Positions 8,056 through 16,209 of a stretch of 64,000 nucleotides of DNA are shown piece after piece. Within the stretch, counting starts at the first letter, position 1. Every line of letters begins with the position of its first letter. The translations under genes were made by a program, and so were the position numbers. Source of the DNA: an uncultured Oscillospiraceae bacterium (lineage in GTDB: Bacteria > Bacillota > Clostridia > Oscillospirales > Oscillospiraceae); the NCBI GenBank assembly GCA_947629915.1, contig CANRFN010000015.1, positions 1 to 64,000 of the forward strand, given 5' to 3'. Under the pieces are notes generated by a model. It was given only the letters and a program-made list of their open reading frames with translations, searched no databases and was not told the origin of the DNA.

Positions 8056-8573
8056 GCAGGGGTACTTGAATGTTCTTTCCAGCCAGAGTGGCGCGATACG
8101 GAATGATCAGTAGCGCCAACCATATTGGAGAGGTCGGAGTGCTACCATCTACAGCAGATAGACTCGGCTATGTAGCAGTTGTAGCATCTCGACAGCGTAC
8201 AGTAACATTCTATTCCTAAGGTGACAGGTTCGCAGGTCCATTACAGAACCTATGGTTCTTTCCTTTCGGAAATAATTGATGGATTGCACATTCCTTCCGA
8301 TGCATTGAAGTTTACTAAGACACGTACATACTGAAGTCATTCGCTTTTTCTCACACTTTCACGGGATAATCATTTCCAACTTCAGCGGAATTTATAGTAG
8401 ACGATAACATTAATTTAAGAGAGTGTTGTTGATTGTCATACAGATTTTGCTGCCCCATGCGCCAATGAAATCCATGCAAACCTCAGTCAGTCTATAAAAA
8501 TGAACCACCGGTTTTCGTGTTATTATTAGAAATAAGACAGTCAAAAAACTTCGGGAAATATGAGACTTTAGGG
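8056..8573 (+). other. Non-coding stretch before nuclease-like gene
   Basis: AT-richer DNA with no frame having a ribosome site and recognisable product. It ends in a promoter for the nuclease-like gene. I see no RNA signature. Confidence 0.45.
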
Positions 8574-8602
8574 TTGCATTCCTGGTTGATAAGGTGTATA
8601 CT
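8574..8602 (+). promoter_or_regulatory. SigA-type promoter
   Basis: TTGCAT (8574-8579) and TATACT (8597-8602) are 17 bases apart and lie 34 bases upstream of the start codon of the nuclease-like gene. Confidence 0.55.
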
Positions 8603-8635
8603 CCAGTTAGCTTCGAAAAAAGGAGGGATGTACCT

Positions 8636-9826
8636 ATGAGCCAGCCAGTCCCACCGAACCCCCAATCTTCGGATCCGCCCATCAGCGGACCCCCCACCGA
8701 ACTCGCCATGACCTTGACCCAGGCGGATAAGGACGCTCGCTACGATGAGAATGCCAAGAAGATTCTCACCTTCAAGGCTGTCATTGCGGTAATTGTGAAA
8801 GACTGCGCCCATGAGTTCCAGGATGTACCACTGAATGTCATCAGCGGCGAATGCCTCTCAGACCCTCCGGTTCCTCCGGGTCAGGAAGGTGACCTCCTGA
8901 ATGGAAACGACTGCGTGACGATGCTGCACCAGGAGTACGTCAACGACAACAGAGTAAAGCAGATCCTAGACAATTGCTTTGTCGCTTACAAACCAGGAGT
9001 CTCCACGCCAAGAATTCCAATCCTGTTCGACTTCGAGCCCCAGAACGTCTCCAATCCCGGATACCCGCTTCCCAAGCGCGGGTCCGTGTACACCAGCCAT
9101 CTTGTGATACATCAGCTTGTCCGAAAGGACCCCAAAAAGTCAGCCAAAGAGGGCAATGCCGATGGCACCAAAGGGCAGGATGAAACCTCCGAAACCGAAG
9201 AGGCCGTTGTTGAGCCGGTAAGGAATATCTTGGATGCCTACGATTACAACAAGATCCACAAGGTGTACTCCATCTGGATCTGCACGGACCCGAAGGCCGC
9301 AGACAGGAACACCATCGTGCGGTACAGGACCGAGCGGGAGGTAGTCGTTAAGCCCCCCAAAACCGACTCCCAGGATGCTCCTGCATCTGAGCCCAAGAAG
9401 GACACGAAAAAGAATGCTGCTGCGCAGCAGCCCGCGGACGAGCCGCGTGAGAACTACGACATCGAGGAAGTAGTTATCATCAACCTCGGCACAGGAAAAG
9501 ATGATGAGCCCGCTTCCGAATCGGCCGCCGTCAACTTGCTCAACCTGCTTTTCAAAAGCGAGAAGCCAGTCGATGCGAAAGTTGCAACCATCCAGAATGA
9601 GTTCCATATCGCTATGGGCGATCAATTTAGAGAGGTGATGAAAAATATGGGTTCGTTCGCACAGGTGCTAATTCAAGAGGAGAGGCTCAATACCGCAGCA
9701 TCGATGCTCTTGGACAACTTCTCCGTAGCAGCTATCATGAAGCATGCAAGACTGTCCAGAGAAGCTGTACTGGATCTGGCTGCCGAATTGGGCGTGGATC
9801 CGAAGGAAGACCCGGACACGCCGTAG
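8636..9826 (+). CDS. PD-(D/E)XK nuclease family transposase-like protein (Rpn-like)
   Basis: This 396-residue protein matches the clostridial 'PD-(D/E)XK nuclease family transposase' group. It has DARYDENAKKILTFKAVIAV near residue 37, FDFEPQN (the place of the usual catalytic ExQ), a YNKIHKVYSIWIC strand and a VNLLNLLF helix. The C-terminal 45 residues are the module found alone in the upstream genes. AGGAGG at 8621 fixes the ATG at 8636. Two charged low-complexity inserts (about residues 160-180 and 235-275) are atypical. An internal ATG at 9647, with GAGGTG upstream, would yield a 59-residue C-terminal protein. Rpn relatives are DNA endonucleases linked to recombination and phage defence; activity here is inferred. 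Confidence 0.75.
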   Translation: MSQPVPPNPQSSDPPISGPPTELAMTLTQADKDARYDENAKKILTFKAVIAVIVKDCAHEFQDVPLNVISGECLSDPPVPPGQEGDLLNGNDCVTMLHQEYVNDNRVKQILDNCFVAYKPGVSTPRIPILFDFEPQNVSNPGYPLPKRGSVYTSHLVIHQLVRKDPKKSAKEGNADGTKGQDETSETEEAVVEPVRNILDAYDYNKIHKVYSIWICTDPKAADRNTIVRYRTEREVVVKPPKTDSQDAPASEPKKDTKKNAAAQQPADEPRENYDIEEVVIINLGTGKDDEPASESAAVNLLNLLFKSEKPVDAKVATIQNEFHIAMGDQFREVMKNMGSFAQVLIQEERLNTAASMLLDNFSVAAIMKHARLSREAVLDLAAELGVDPKEDPDTP

Positions 9827-10049
9827 CACCTCCGCGATACAGCCATTGCGGAGTGTCCTCAGCCAAGAGAGCCAGATTACGCCTCCAAGAGAGACCAACC
9901 ACCACCATCATCAGCGCTGCCGGTGCACATGTGCCGGCAGCGCTTGCGATCTCCTTGGCATCTAGCGCATATCCTGCCCTCCCATCGAAGAAGTCTGCTG
10001 CTCGCAGAAGGAAGCCGCCCAGAACGCCAGGCACGCCGTTCAGGCGAAA
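9809..10049 (+). repeat. 241-bp direct repeat, copy 2 (with hairpin)
   Basis: Second copy of the block at 7815-8055. The hairpin (CGCTGCCGG..CCGGCAGCG, 9915-9942) is conserved exactly, while most substitutions fall outside it. It starts in the last codons of the nuclease-like gene. Confidence 0.85.
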
Positions 10050-10103
10050 CCCCATATGCGCCATGTAAACATTGCACCTCTTGTCCTCATCTGCTGTCCT
10101 CCC

Positions 10104-10140
10104 GGGAGAGCACTGCTCCTTCAGTGCTCTCCCGTTCTTT
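10104..10140 (+). terminator. Rho-independent terminator
   Basis: GGGAGAGCACTG pairs with CAGTGCTCTCCC across a six-base loop and is followed by GTTCTTT. It ends the accessory island. Confidence 0.85.
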
Positions 10141-10281
10141 ATCTTCTCTCACCGCACAATCTTCGGCCCCTCCAGGCCTTCAGCATGTCACCGCCCGGAA
10201 AAGGGCAAAATCATCCGATGAGGCGTGAACCAATACTGCAAAATTCTTGTAAATAACAGGCGATTCCTAGTCAACTTGCCG

Positions 10282-10310
10282 TTGACGGCCTCCCCCTTTT
10301 CCGCTATAAT
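10282..10310 (+). promoter_or_regulatory. SigA-type promoter of desulfidase-miaA
   Basis: TTGACG (10282-10287) and TATAAT (10305-10310) are 17 bases apart, 84 bases upstream of the first gene of the core block. Confidence 0.75.
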
Positions 10311-10393
10311 TCTATACGGGGTAGTGTAAGAGTTCCCCGCCCTTTCCCAGACCCAGACATTCAAATATTATAGAAACCGCTGGGAGGATTTGC

Positions 10394-11677
10394 ATGGAGA
10401 AAAAAGATGTCCGTTACCAGACCTGTCTCGGCATCCTCAAGGAGGAACTGGTTCCTGCCATGGGGTGTACCGAGCCCATCGCGGTGGCCTACGCCGCCGC
10501 CTTGGCCAAGGAGACGCTGGGCTGCATGCCGCAGTCCGCAGAAGTAGCTGTCAGCGCCAATATCATCAAGAACGTCAAAAGCGTTGTCGTCCCCCACACC
10601 GGAGGCCTTCGGGGCATCAGCGCCGCAGTGGCCGCAGGGTTTGTCTCCGGGGACGGCAGTCTGGAGCTGGAAGTCCTCTCCTCCCTGCGGGAAGACCAGC
10701 TCCCCGCCATCGCAGACTGCATGCACAACACCCCCATCGCGGTGCAGCAGGCAGACAGCGGCCTCATTTTCGACATCCAGATCCGCTGCAGCGGAGAAGG
10801 ACACACCGCATTTGTCCGCATCGCCGGCAGCCACACCAACGTGATTCTGGTGCAGCGGGACAATGAGACCCTCCGCAGCCGCCCCTTCTCCGGGGAGCAG
10901 CAGGCGGACACCCTGGACCGCAGCCTCCTCTCGGTGGAGACCATCGTGGAGTTCGCAGACTGCGTGGACATCGAGGATGTAAAACCCACCCTGGACAGAC
11001 AGATCTCTTTCAACACCGCCATTGCCAAGGCCGGCCTTGAGGGCAGATGGGGCGCCAATGTGGGCCATGTGCTCCTGGACGCCTACGGCACCGGGGTGGC
11101 CAACCGGGCAAAGGCCATGGCCGCCGCCGGCTCCGATGCCCGCATGAGCGGCTGTGAGCTGCCTGTCGTGATCAACTCCGGCTCCGGCAACCAGGGGATC
11201 ACCGCATCCCTGCCGGTGCTGGAATACGCCAAAGAGCTCAAGGTCTCCGATGAGACCATGTACCGCGCCCTCACCGTGTCCAACCTCATCACCATCCACC
11301 TGAAGACCGGCATCGGCCGGCTCAGCGCGTACTGCGGCGCCACCAGCGCAGGATGCGGCGCCGGCGCCGGCATCTGCTACCTGTACGGCGGCAAGGCCCA
11401 CGAGATCTCCCACACGGTGGTAAACGCCGTGGCCATAGACAGCGGCATGATCTGCGATGGCGCCAAGCCCAGCTGTGCCGCCAAGATCGCCTCCGCCGTG
11501 GAGGCCGGACTGCTGGGCTTCCAGATGCAGCAGCACGGCACCGAATTTCTGGGCGGAGACGGCATCGTGGTGAAGGGTGTGGAGAACACCATCGCCAACG
11601 TGGGACGGCTGGCCCGGGTGGGCATGGCCGAGACGGACAAAGAGATCATCGACATGATGGTCTCCCCTGGCAAATGA
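10394..11677 (+). CDS. L-cysteine desulfidase / serine dehydratase-like (UPF0597, CyuA family)
   Basis: The 427-residue protein aligns with UPF0597/YhaM (CyuA). It has PAMGCTEPIAVAYAAA near residue 22, a central SGNQGITASLPVLEYA, then CGATSAGCGAGAGICYLYGG and GMICDGAKPSCAAKIA. The Cys residues in these motifs are candidate ligands for the 4Fe-4S cluster of the family. Members degrade cysteine to pyruvate, ammonia and sulfide in the cytoplasm. It has its own strong promoter and GGGAGG ribosome site, and its TGA overlaps the ATG of miaA, so both share one mRNA. Cysteine is the likely substrate by family; serine is an alternative. Confidence 0.88.
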   Translation: MEKKDVRYQTCLGILKEELVPAMGCTEPIAVAYAAALAKETLGCMPQSAEVAVSANIIKNVKSVVVPHTGGLRGISAAVAAGFVSGDGSLELEVLSSLREDQLPAIADCMHNTPIAVQQADSGLIFDIQIRCSGEGHTAFVRIAGSHTNVILVQRDNETLRSRPFSGEQQADTLDRSLLSVETIVEFADCVDIEDVKPTLDRQISFNTAIAKAGLEGRWGANVGHVLLDAYGTGVANRAKAMAAAGSDARMSGCELPVVINSGSGNQGITASLPVLEYAKELKVSDETMYRALTVSNLITIHLKTGIGRLSAYCGATSAGCGAGAGICYLYGGKAHEISHTVVNAVAIDSGMICDGAKPSCAAKIASAVEAGLLGFQMQQHGTEFLGGDGIVVKGVENTIANVGRLARVGMAETDKEIIDMMVSPGK

Positions 11678-12621
11678 GCTCCCCCAACGTGATCGTGATC
11701 TGCGGCCCCACCGCCTCCGGCAAGACCGGTCTGGCCGCCGCCCTGGCCCGGGCCATCGGCGGCGAAGTGGTGTCCGCAGACTCCATGCAGGTGTACCGCC
11801 GCATGGACATCGGCACGGCAAAACCCACCCCGGAGGAGACATTGGGCGTCCCCCATCACATGATCGATGTGGCGGAGCCCACCGAGAACTACTCTGTGGC
11901 CCGCTATGTGGAGGATGCCATCCCCATCGTGGACGGCATCCTGGCCCGCGGCAAGGTCCCTGTGATCGCGGGAGGCACCGGCCTCTATATAGACAACCTC
12001 ATCGCCGGACGGCAGTTTGCCCCCTTTGAGGCGTCCGGTAAGCTCCGGCAGCAGCTGGAGGCGGAGGTCCGGGAGAAGGGCCTGCCCGCCCTCCGGGAGC
12101 GGCTGCAGGCGGCGGATCCCGAGGCCGCAGAGCGCATTCACCCCAACGATGAGAAGCGGACCATCCGTGCCATGGAGGTCTACCTCTCCACCGGCAGCAC
12201 CATCTCCGCCCACAACGCGGAGAGCCGGAGACAGCCCAAGCGATATACCCCACTCACCATCGGACTCAACTTTAAGGACCGGGCTCACCTCAGGGCCCGC
12301 ATTCAACAGCGGGTGGATGTCATGATGGACCGCGGCCTGGAGCGAGAAGTGCAGCAGCTCCTGGCAGATGGTCTCTCCCCCGCCTGTACCGCCATGCAGG
12401 CCATCGGCTACAAAGAGATGGCCGCAGCCCTTCTGGAAGGGCGGCCGGCAGTAGAAGCCGCCGAGGAGATCAAACTCCGCTCCTGCCAATATGCCAAGCG
12501 CCAGCTGTCCTGGTTCCGCCGGAATCCGGACACCCACTGGTACCTCTGGGACGAAATCCCAAATTTTTCAGACGCCCTTGTTTTTTCGACCGATCTCTGC
12601 ACGTCTATCGGAATACAATAA
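11674..12621 (+). CDS. miaA: tRNA dimethylallyltransferase MiaA
   Basis: MiaA transfers a dimethylallyl group to A37 of tRNAs reading UNN codons. The 315 residues show the P-loop GPTASGKTGL at the N-terminus, the DSMQVYR motif, DVAEPTENYSVARY, AGGTGLYIDNLI, and the C-terminal CQYAKRQLSWFR that packs on the anticodon loop. The ATG overlaps the previous stop (ATGA); no other start gives a clean N-terminus. In many Firmicutes miaA lies next to hfq, as here, which supports the call. The last 20 residues are poorly conserved. Confidence 0.97.
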   Translation: MSSPNVIVICGPTASGKTGLAAALARAIGGEVVSADSMQVYRRMDIGTAKPTPEETLGVPHHMIDVAEPTENYSVARYVEDAIPIVDGILARGKVPVIAGGTGLYIDNLIAGRQFAPFEASGKLRQQLEAEVREKGLPALRERLQAADPEAAERIHPNDEKRTIRAMEVYLSTGSTISAHNAESRRQPKRYTPLTIGLNFKDRAHLRARIQQRVDVMMDRGLEREVQQLLADGLSPACTAMQAIGYKEMAAALLEGRPAVEAAEEIKLRSCQYAKRQLSWFRRNPDTHWYLWDEIPNFSDALVFSTDLCTSIGIQ

Positions 12622-12671
12622 GCGCACCCGGACCAAGCCGTCCGGTTAAACAGAAAAGGAGTGCGTTACGT

Positions 12672-12917
12672 ATGAGTCTTTCCACAGTAGCAGTCAGCAA
12701 AAGCCCCAACATCCAGGATACCTTCCTGGCCACAGCCCGCCGCACCGGCGCCCGGGTCACCGTGTTCCTCATGAACGGGTACCAGCTCCGGGGCGTCATC
12801 GCCGCCTTCGACCCCTATGTGGTGGTGGTGAACTCGGACGGCCGGCAGCAGGTGATCTACAAGCACGCCATCTCCACCATCTCCCCTGAGCACCCCCTGC
12901 CTTTGGACGAGCCCTAA
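12672..12917 (+). CDS. hfq: RNA chaperone Hfq
   Basis: This 81-residue protein is of normal length for a Firmicute Hfq. It shows the Sm1 region (NGYQLRGVIAAFDPYVVVV) and the Sm2 region (QQVIYKHAISTISP). QDTFL near the N-terminus belongs to the proximal RNA-binding face. It forms a hexameric ring that binds U-rich and A-rich RNA. AAAAGGAG precedes the start, 50 bases after miaA. The possible small RNA at 57.2 kb has U-rich segments that would suit it. Confidence 0.97.
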   Translation: MSLSTVAVSKSPNIQDTFLATARRTGARVTVFLMNGYQLRGVIAAFDPYVVVVNSDGRQQVIYKHAISTISPEHPLPLDEP

Positions 12918-12971
12918 AACCCATCCAAATGCCCGCCGGGCAAAGATAGAATCCCGGAAAGGACTGATCTC

Positions 12972-14249
12972 TTGAAAGAGAGTAAAATCGCTCCGAAAGT
13001 ACTTGTTGCCGTGATTTTCCTGGCGGTTGTGGCGTATCTGGTGCTGAGCCTGGTGCAAGGGCTCCACGAAGAGGTCGTCACGGCAAACGCATACAACTAC
13101 ACCCAGGACGTGGGCGTGGAGGCCAGGGGAATCATCATCCGCAGCGAACAGCCACTCACCGGAGACGGCGGCTATCTGGACATGATACTGGCAGAGGGGG
13201 AGAAGGCCGCAGTGGGGGATCCCGTTGCCCTGCTGTACAGCGACCCCTCTGCCCTTACTACACGGCAGAACATCAATTCCCTCACCGATGAGATCGAGCA
13301 GCTGCAGTTCGTCCTGGACTCCCTGAACCAGGGCTCCCAGGACGCCGGCGCCATGGACCAGCAGATCCTGCAGTACGTGACCCAGCTGCGCTCCCTCACC
13401 GCATCTGGAGACCTGTCCGCCCTGGAGGACACCGCCACGGACCTCCGGGCGGCGGTGTTCCGCCGTGCGTACACCTTTGAGGACAGCAGCGCAGCAGACC
13501 AGCTGCGGGCCCTCATCGCGTCCAAACAGTCTCAGCTGGCCGGCCTCTCCAGCAGCCTGGGCCAGGTCTCCCGCACCGTGTACGCCCCGGTCTCCGGCGT
13601 GTACTCCGGGCAGACAGACGGCTGGGAGATGGTGGTCTCCCCGGCCATATTGGACTCCCTCACACCGGAATCTCTGGATGAGCTTCTCCGGGAGCAGCAC
13701 TCCCCCACCCCAATGTCGGCGGGCAAGCTCATCATGAGCTCCACCTGGTACTTCGCCGCCCTGCTGCCCCCCAATGACCGGGAGCTCAACGTGGGCTCCA
13801 CCTACTCCATCTCCTTCTCCGATGGCACCTACCAGCGGGTGGACATGAAGCTGCAGCGGGTGGAGTTCGGAGACAAGAACACCCTGGCCATCTTCGCCAC
13901 GGACGCGGACCTCGCCACCACCACGCTGATGCGGGTCCAGACCGTGGACGTGATCGCCGAGCAGCTCACCGGCGTGCGCATCCCGCGCAAGGCGCTGCGC
14001 ATTATCACCGAGGTAGAGGAGACCACCGATCCGGAGACCGGCGCGACCTCCTCCAAGGAAGTGAACCACTACGGCGTGTACTGCGTCATCAGCGCCCAGG
14101 CGGAGTGGAAAGAAGTGCACATTCTCTACACCGATGACACATACTACCTGGTGCGGCCAGTAGACGCCACCGCCCGAAACCGATTGCGGTCCGGCGATGT
14201 GGTGATTCTCTCCGGCTCGGATCTCTATGACGGAAAGGTGGTGCGCTGA
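12972..14249 (+). CDS. HlyD-family membrane adaptor-like protein
   Basis: A 425-residue protein with one N-terminal membrane anchor (about residues 10-28), then a lipoyl/barrel-sandwich half (ARGIIIRSEQPL..GDPVALLY), a helical hairpin (about 95-190), the second half (YAPVSGVYSG) and a beta-barrel tail. This is the layout of HlyD-type adaptors. Translation begins at a TTG (12972) after AAAGGA; no ATG fits. The stop overlaps the ATG of yggS. Uncharacterised relatives sit in this position, before yggS-sepF-divIVA, in many Clostridia, which hints at a link with cell envelope or division. No transport ATPase is adjacent. Confidence 0.8.
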   Translation: MKESKIAPKVLVAVIFLAVVAYLVLSLVQGLHEEVVTANAYNYTQDVGVEARGIIIRSEQPLTGDGGYLDMILAEGEKAAVGDPVALLYSDPSALTTRQNINSLTDEIEQLQFVLDSLNQGSQDAGAMDQQILQYVTQLRSLTASGDLSALEDTATDLRAAVFRRAYTFEDSSAADQLRALIASKQSQLAGLSSSLGQVSRTVYAPVSGVYSGQTDGWEMVVSPAILDSLTPESLDELLREQHSPTPMSAGKLIMSSTWYFAALLPPNDRELNVGSTYSISFSDGTYQRVDMKLQRVEFGDKNTLAIFATDADLATTTLMRVQTVDVIAEQLTGVRIPRKALRIITEVEETTDPETGATSSKEVNHYGVYCVISAQAEWKEVHILYTDDTYYLVRPVDATARNRLRSGDVVILSGSDLYDGKVVR

Positions 14250-14980
14250 TGGACCTCTCTCAGCAGCAAGCCCAGATCGCAGAAAAATTTGAAGCAGTGA
14301 CCGCATCCATACAGGAGGCGGCCGTTGCCGCCGGCAGGGACCCCAGTACGGTGTCCCTGGTGGCCGCCACGAAGACACAGACCAGCGACACCATCAAGGC
14401 CGCCATCGCCGCAGGAGTACAGATCTGCGGGGAGAACCGGGTACAGGAGCTGATGGCCCACCTGGAGGACAACGCCTATGAGGGCGCCGAGGTGCACTTC
14501 ATCGGCCACCTGCAGACCAACAAGGTAAAATTCGTGGTGGGCCGGGTATCCCTGATCCACTCCGTCTCCAGCACCAAACTGCTGGAGGCCATCAACGCCC
14601 AGGCGGTGAAGCTGCAGCTCCGGCAGGACATCCTGCTCGAGGTGAAGCTGGCAGACGAGGAGAGCAAAGACGGCTTCTCCCCGGCTGAGGTGCCGGCAGC
14701 GGCCGCGCTGGCAGCCTCCTTACCGGGCGTTCGGCTCCGCGGACTGATGTGCATCCCGCCGCCGTCCGAATTTCCCGGCGAAAATTGCGGATATTTTCGC
14801 AAATTGCGCGAAATAAGTTTTGACATAAGGGACAATTTGGAGGATAATAGCAGCGCACCCACCATATTGTCCATGGGCATGAGCGGAGACTACCTGGATG
14901 CCATCGCAGAGGGCGCCACCCATGTGCGTCTCGGCACCGCGCTCTTTGGCCCCAGACCACCCATGCATAGCAATACCTGA
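14249..14980 (+). CDS. yggS: PLP homeostasis protein YggS/PLPBP
   Basis: This non-catalytic fold-type III PLP-binding protein keeps free pyridoxal phosphate low. It has the PLP lysine in VAATKTQT, CGENRVQE, HFIGHLQTNKVK, the LSMGMSGDY phosphate loop and GATHVRLGTALFG. 243 residues, slightly longer than usual. The ATG shares one base with the preceding TGA. Around codons 175-200 the GC content drops and a consensus promoter lies inside the gene (14820-14848). Its place ahead of sepF is typical of Gram-positive division clusters. Confidence 0.93.
   Translation: MDLSQQQAQIAEKFEAVTASIQEAAVAAGRDPSTVSLVAATKTQTSDTIKAAIAAGVQICGENRVQELMAHLEDNAYEGAEVHFIGHLQTNKVKFVVGRVSLIHSVSSTKLLEAINAQAVKLQLRQDILLEVKLADEESKDGFSPAEVPAAAALAASLPGVRLRGLMCIPPPSEFPGENCGYFRKLREISFDIRDNLEDNSSAPTILSMGMSGDYLDAIAEGATHVRLGTALFGPRPPMHSNT
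14820..14848 (+). promoter_or_regulatory. Intragenic SigA-type promoter for sepF-divIVA
   Basis: Within yggS, TTGACA (14820-14825) and GATAAT (14843-14848) are exactly 17 bases apart in a locally AT-rich patch. It lies 169 bases upstream of sepF and would let the division genes be transcribed apart from hfq-yggS. Confidence 0.6.
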
Positions 14981-15016
14981 ACGATTCACACCTATCTAGA
15001 AGGGAGAAAAATACAC

Positions 15017-15457
15017 ATGAGAATCATTGAGGAACTGAAGAAGCTGGCGAACCCCTACGAGACCGAGGATGAGGACGAGTACGAGCCCGATTTCCCGGCA
15101 GCCCCCACCGCTTCTTCCCGGGAGCCCGCAGCGAGCAGCGACCAGCGCCGCAGCAACAAGGTGGTAAACATCAACACCACCACCCAGCTGCAGGTTGTAC
15201 TGGTAAAGCCCGAGCGCTTTGAGAACGCCTCCGAGATCGCAGACCACCTGCGGGACAAGCGCACCGTGGTTCTGAATCTGGAGTCTACGGACAAGAACAT
15301 TGCCCGCCGTCTCATCGACTTCCTCTCCGGTGTTGCCTATGCCAACGAGGGCACCATCAAGAAGGTAGCCCTGTCCACCTACATCATCACTCCGTACAAC
15401 GTTGAGATCCTGGGAGACCTCATCGATGAACTGGAGAACAACGGCCTCTACTTTTGA
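15017..15457 (+). CDS. sepF: Cell division protein SepF
   Basis: SepF tethers FtsZ to the membrane and shapes the septum. The 146 residues show an N-terminal amphipathic helix (MRIIEELKKLANPY), an acidic and Pro/Ser-rich linker, and the C-terminal domain with VVLVKPERFENASEIADHLR, VVLNLESTDKNIARRLIDFL and LSGVAYANEG. AGAAGGGAG precedes the ATG. The gene sits between yggS and divIVA in the conserved order; the yggT gene often found between them is missing. Confidence 0.95.
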   Translation: MRIIEELKKLANPYETEDEDEYEPDFPAAPTASSREPAASSDQRRSNKVVNINTTTQLQVVLVKPERFENASEIADHLRDKRTVVLNLESTDKNIARRLIDFLSGVAYANEGTIKKVALSTYIITPYNVEILGDLIDELENNGLYF

Positions 15458-15475
15458 TAAGGGAGGATCCTGCTC

Positions 15476-16144
15476 ATGATGACCCCCCAAGAAGTGGCCA
15501 ACCACTCCTTTTCCCGGGCCGCCTTTGGCGGGTACAACCTCGCCATGGTGGACGATTTTCTGGATAACCTCACAGAGGACTACACCAGCCTCTACAACGA
15601 CAACGTCATCCTGAAAAACAAGCTGAAGGTTCTCTCGGACACCGTGGAGGAGTACCGGGCAACGGACAACGCCATGCGCAAGGCCCTGTTGGCCGCCCAG
15701 CAGATGGCAGAGTCCATGGTGGCTGAGGCAGAGCAGAAGAAGTCCCAGCTGGTGGACGAGGCCGAAAAGAACGCGGCCACCCGCAAACAGCAGCTCATGG
15801 AGGAGATCGCCGCCGAGGAGTACCGGCTGAAACAGGCCCAGGAGGCCACCGCCGCGTACGTCAAGCAGCTGATGGAGGCCCATGCTGCCCAGATCGACTA
15901 CCTGAACAACCTGAAGGACCTGCTTCCCCCGGACGCGCCCGCCCCTCAGGACGACCCCGCCGCCGAGATCCAGGCGAACGTCAGCGCACGCATCGCCGAG
16001 GAGGATGCCGCAGTGGGCGATGACGACACCAAGGTGGCGCCGGACCCCGAGAACAGCGAGACCCCCAACACCGAAGAGCTGAACCCCGAGGTGACCCGCC
16101 GCTTCGAGGATCTGAAATTCGGCTCCGGCTACCGGATCAGCTGA
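15476..16144 (+). CDS. divIVA: DivIVA domain protein
   Basis: The N-terminus has the membrane-binding DivIVA signature (MTPQEVANHSFSRAAFGGYN, then VDDFLDNL). Residues 30-145 form a long coiled coil rich in Glu, Ala and Gln; the tail is acidic and Pro-rich. DivIVA proteins gather at curved membrane of septa and poles and recruit division, sporulation or wall-growth proteins. 222 residues, normal length. GGGAGG precedes the start. A second Met follows directly, so the start is uncertain by one codon. Last gene before a terminator shared with obgE. Confidence 0.92.
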   Translation: MMTPQEVANHSFSRAAFGGYNLAMVDDFLDNLTEDYTSLYNDNVILKNKLKVLSDTVEEYRATDNAMRKALLAAQQMAESMVAEAEQKKSQLVDEAEKNAATRKQQLMEEIAAEEYRLKQAQEATAAYVKQLMEAHAAQIDYLNNLKDLLPPDAPAPQDDPAAEIQANVSARIAEEDAAVGDDDTKVAPDPENSETPNTEELNPEVTRRFEDLKFGSGYRIS

Positions 16145-16160
16145 TATCCCCAAGAATAGG

Positions 16161-16193
16161 AAGAAGCCGCACCGGCCATCGGTGCGGCTTCTT
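16161..16193. terminator. Bidirectional terminator between divIVA and obgE
   Basis: A perfect 13-bp stem (AAGAAGCCGCACC with GGTGCGGCTTCTT) with a 7-base loop and A/T-rich ends on both strands lies between convergent genes. Confidence 0.9.
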
Positions 16194-16209
16194 ATGTGCT
16201 CTCTTGCAA

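Noticed and set aside
10361..11842. 493-codon minus-strand frame over the desulfidase gene
   Set aside because: The plus strand encodes a clear CyuA-family protein with promoter and overlap to miaA.
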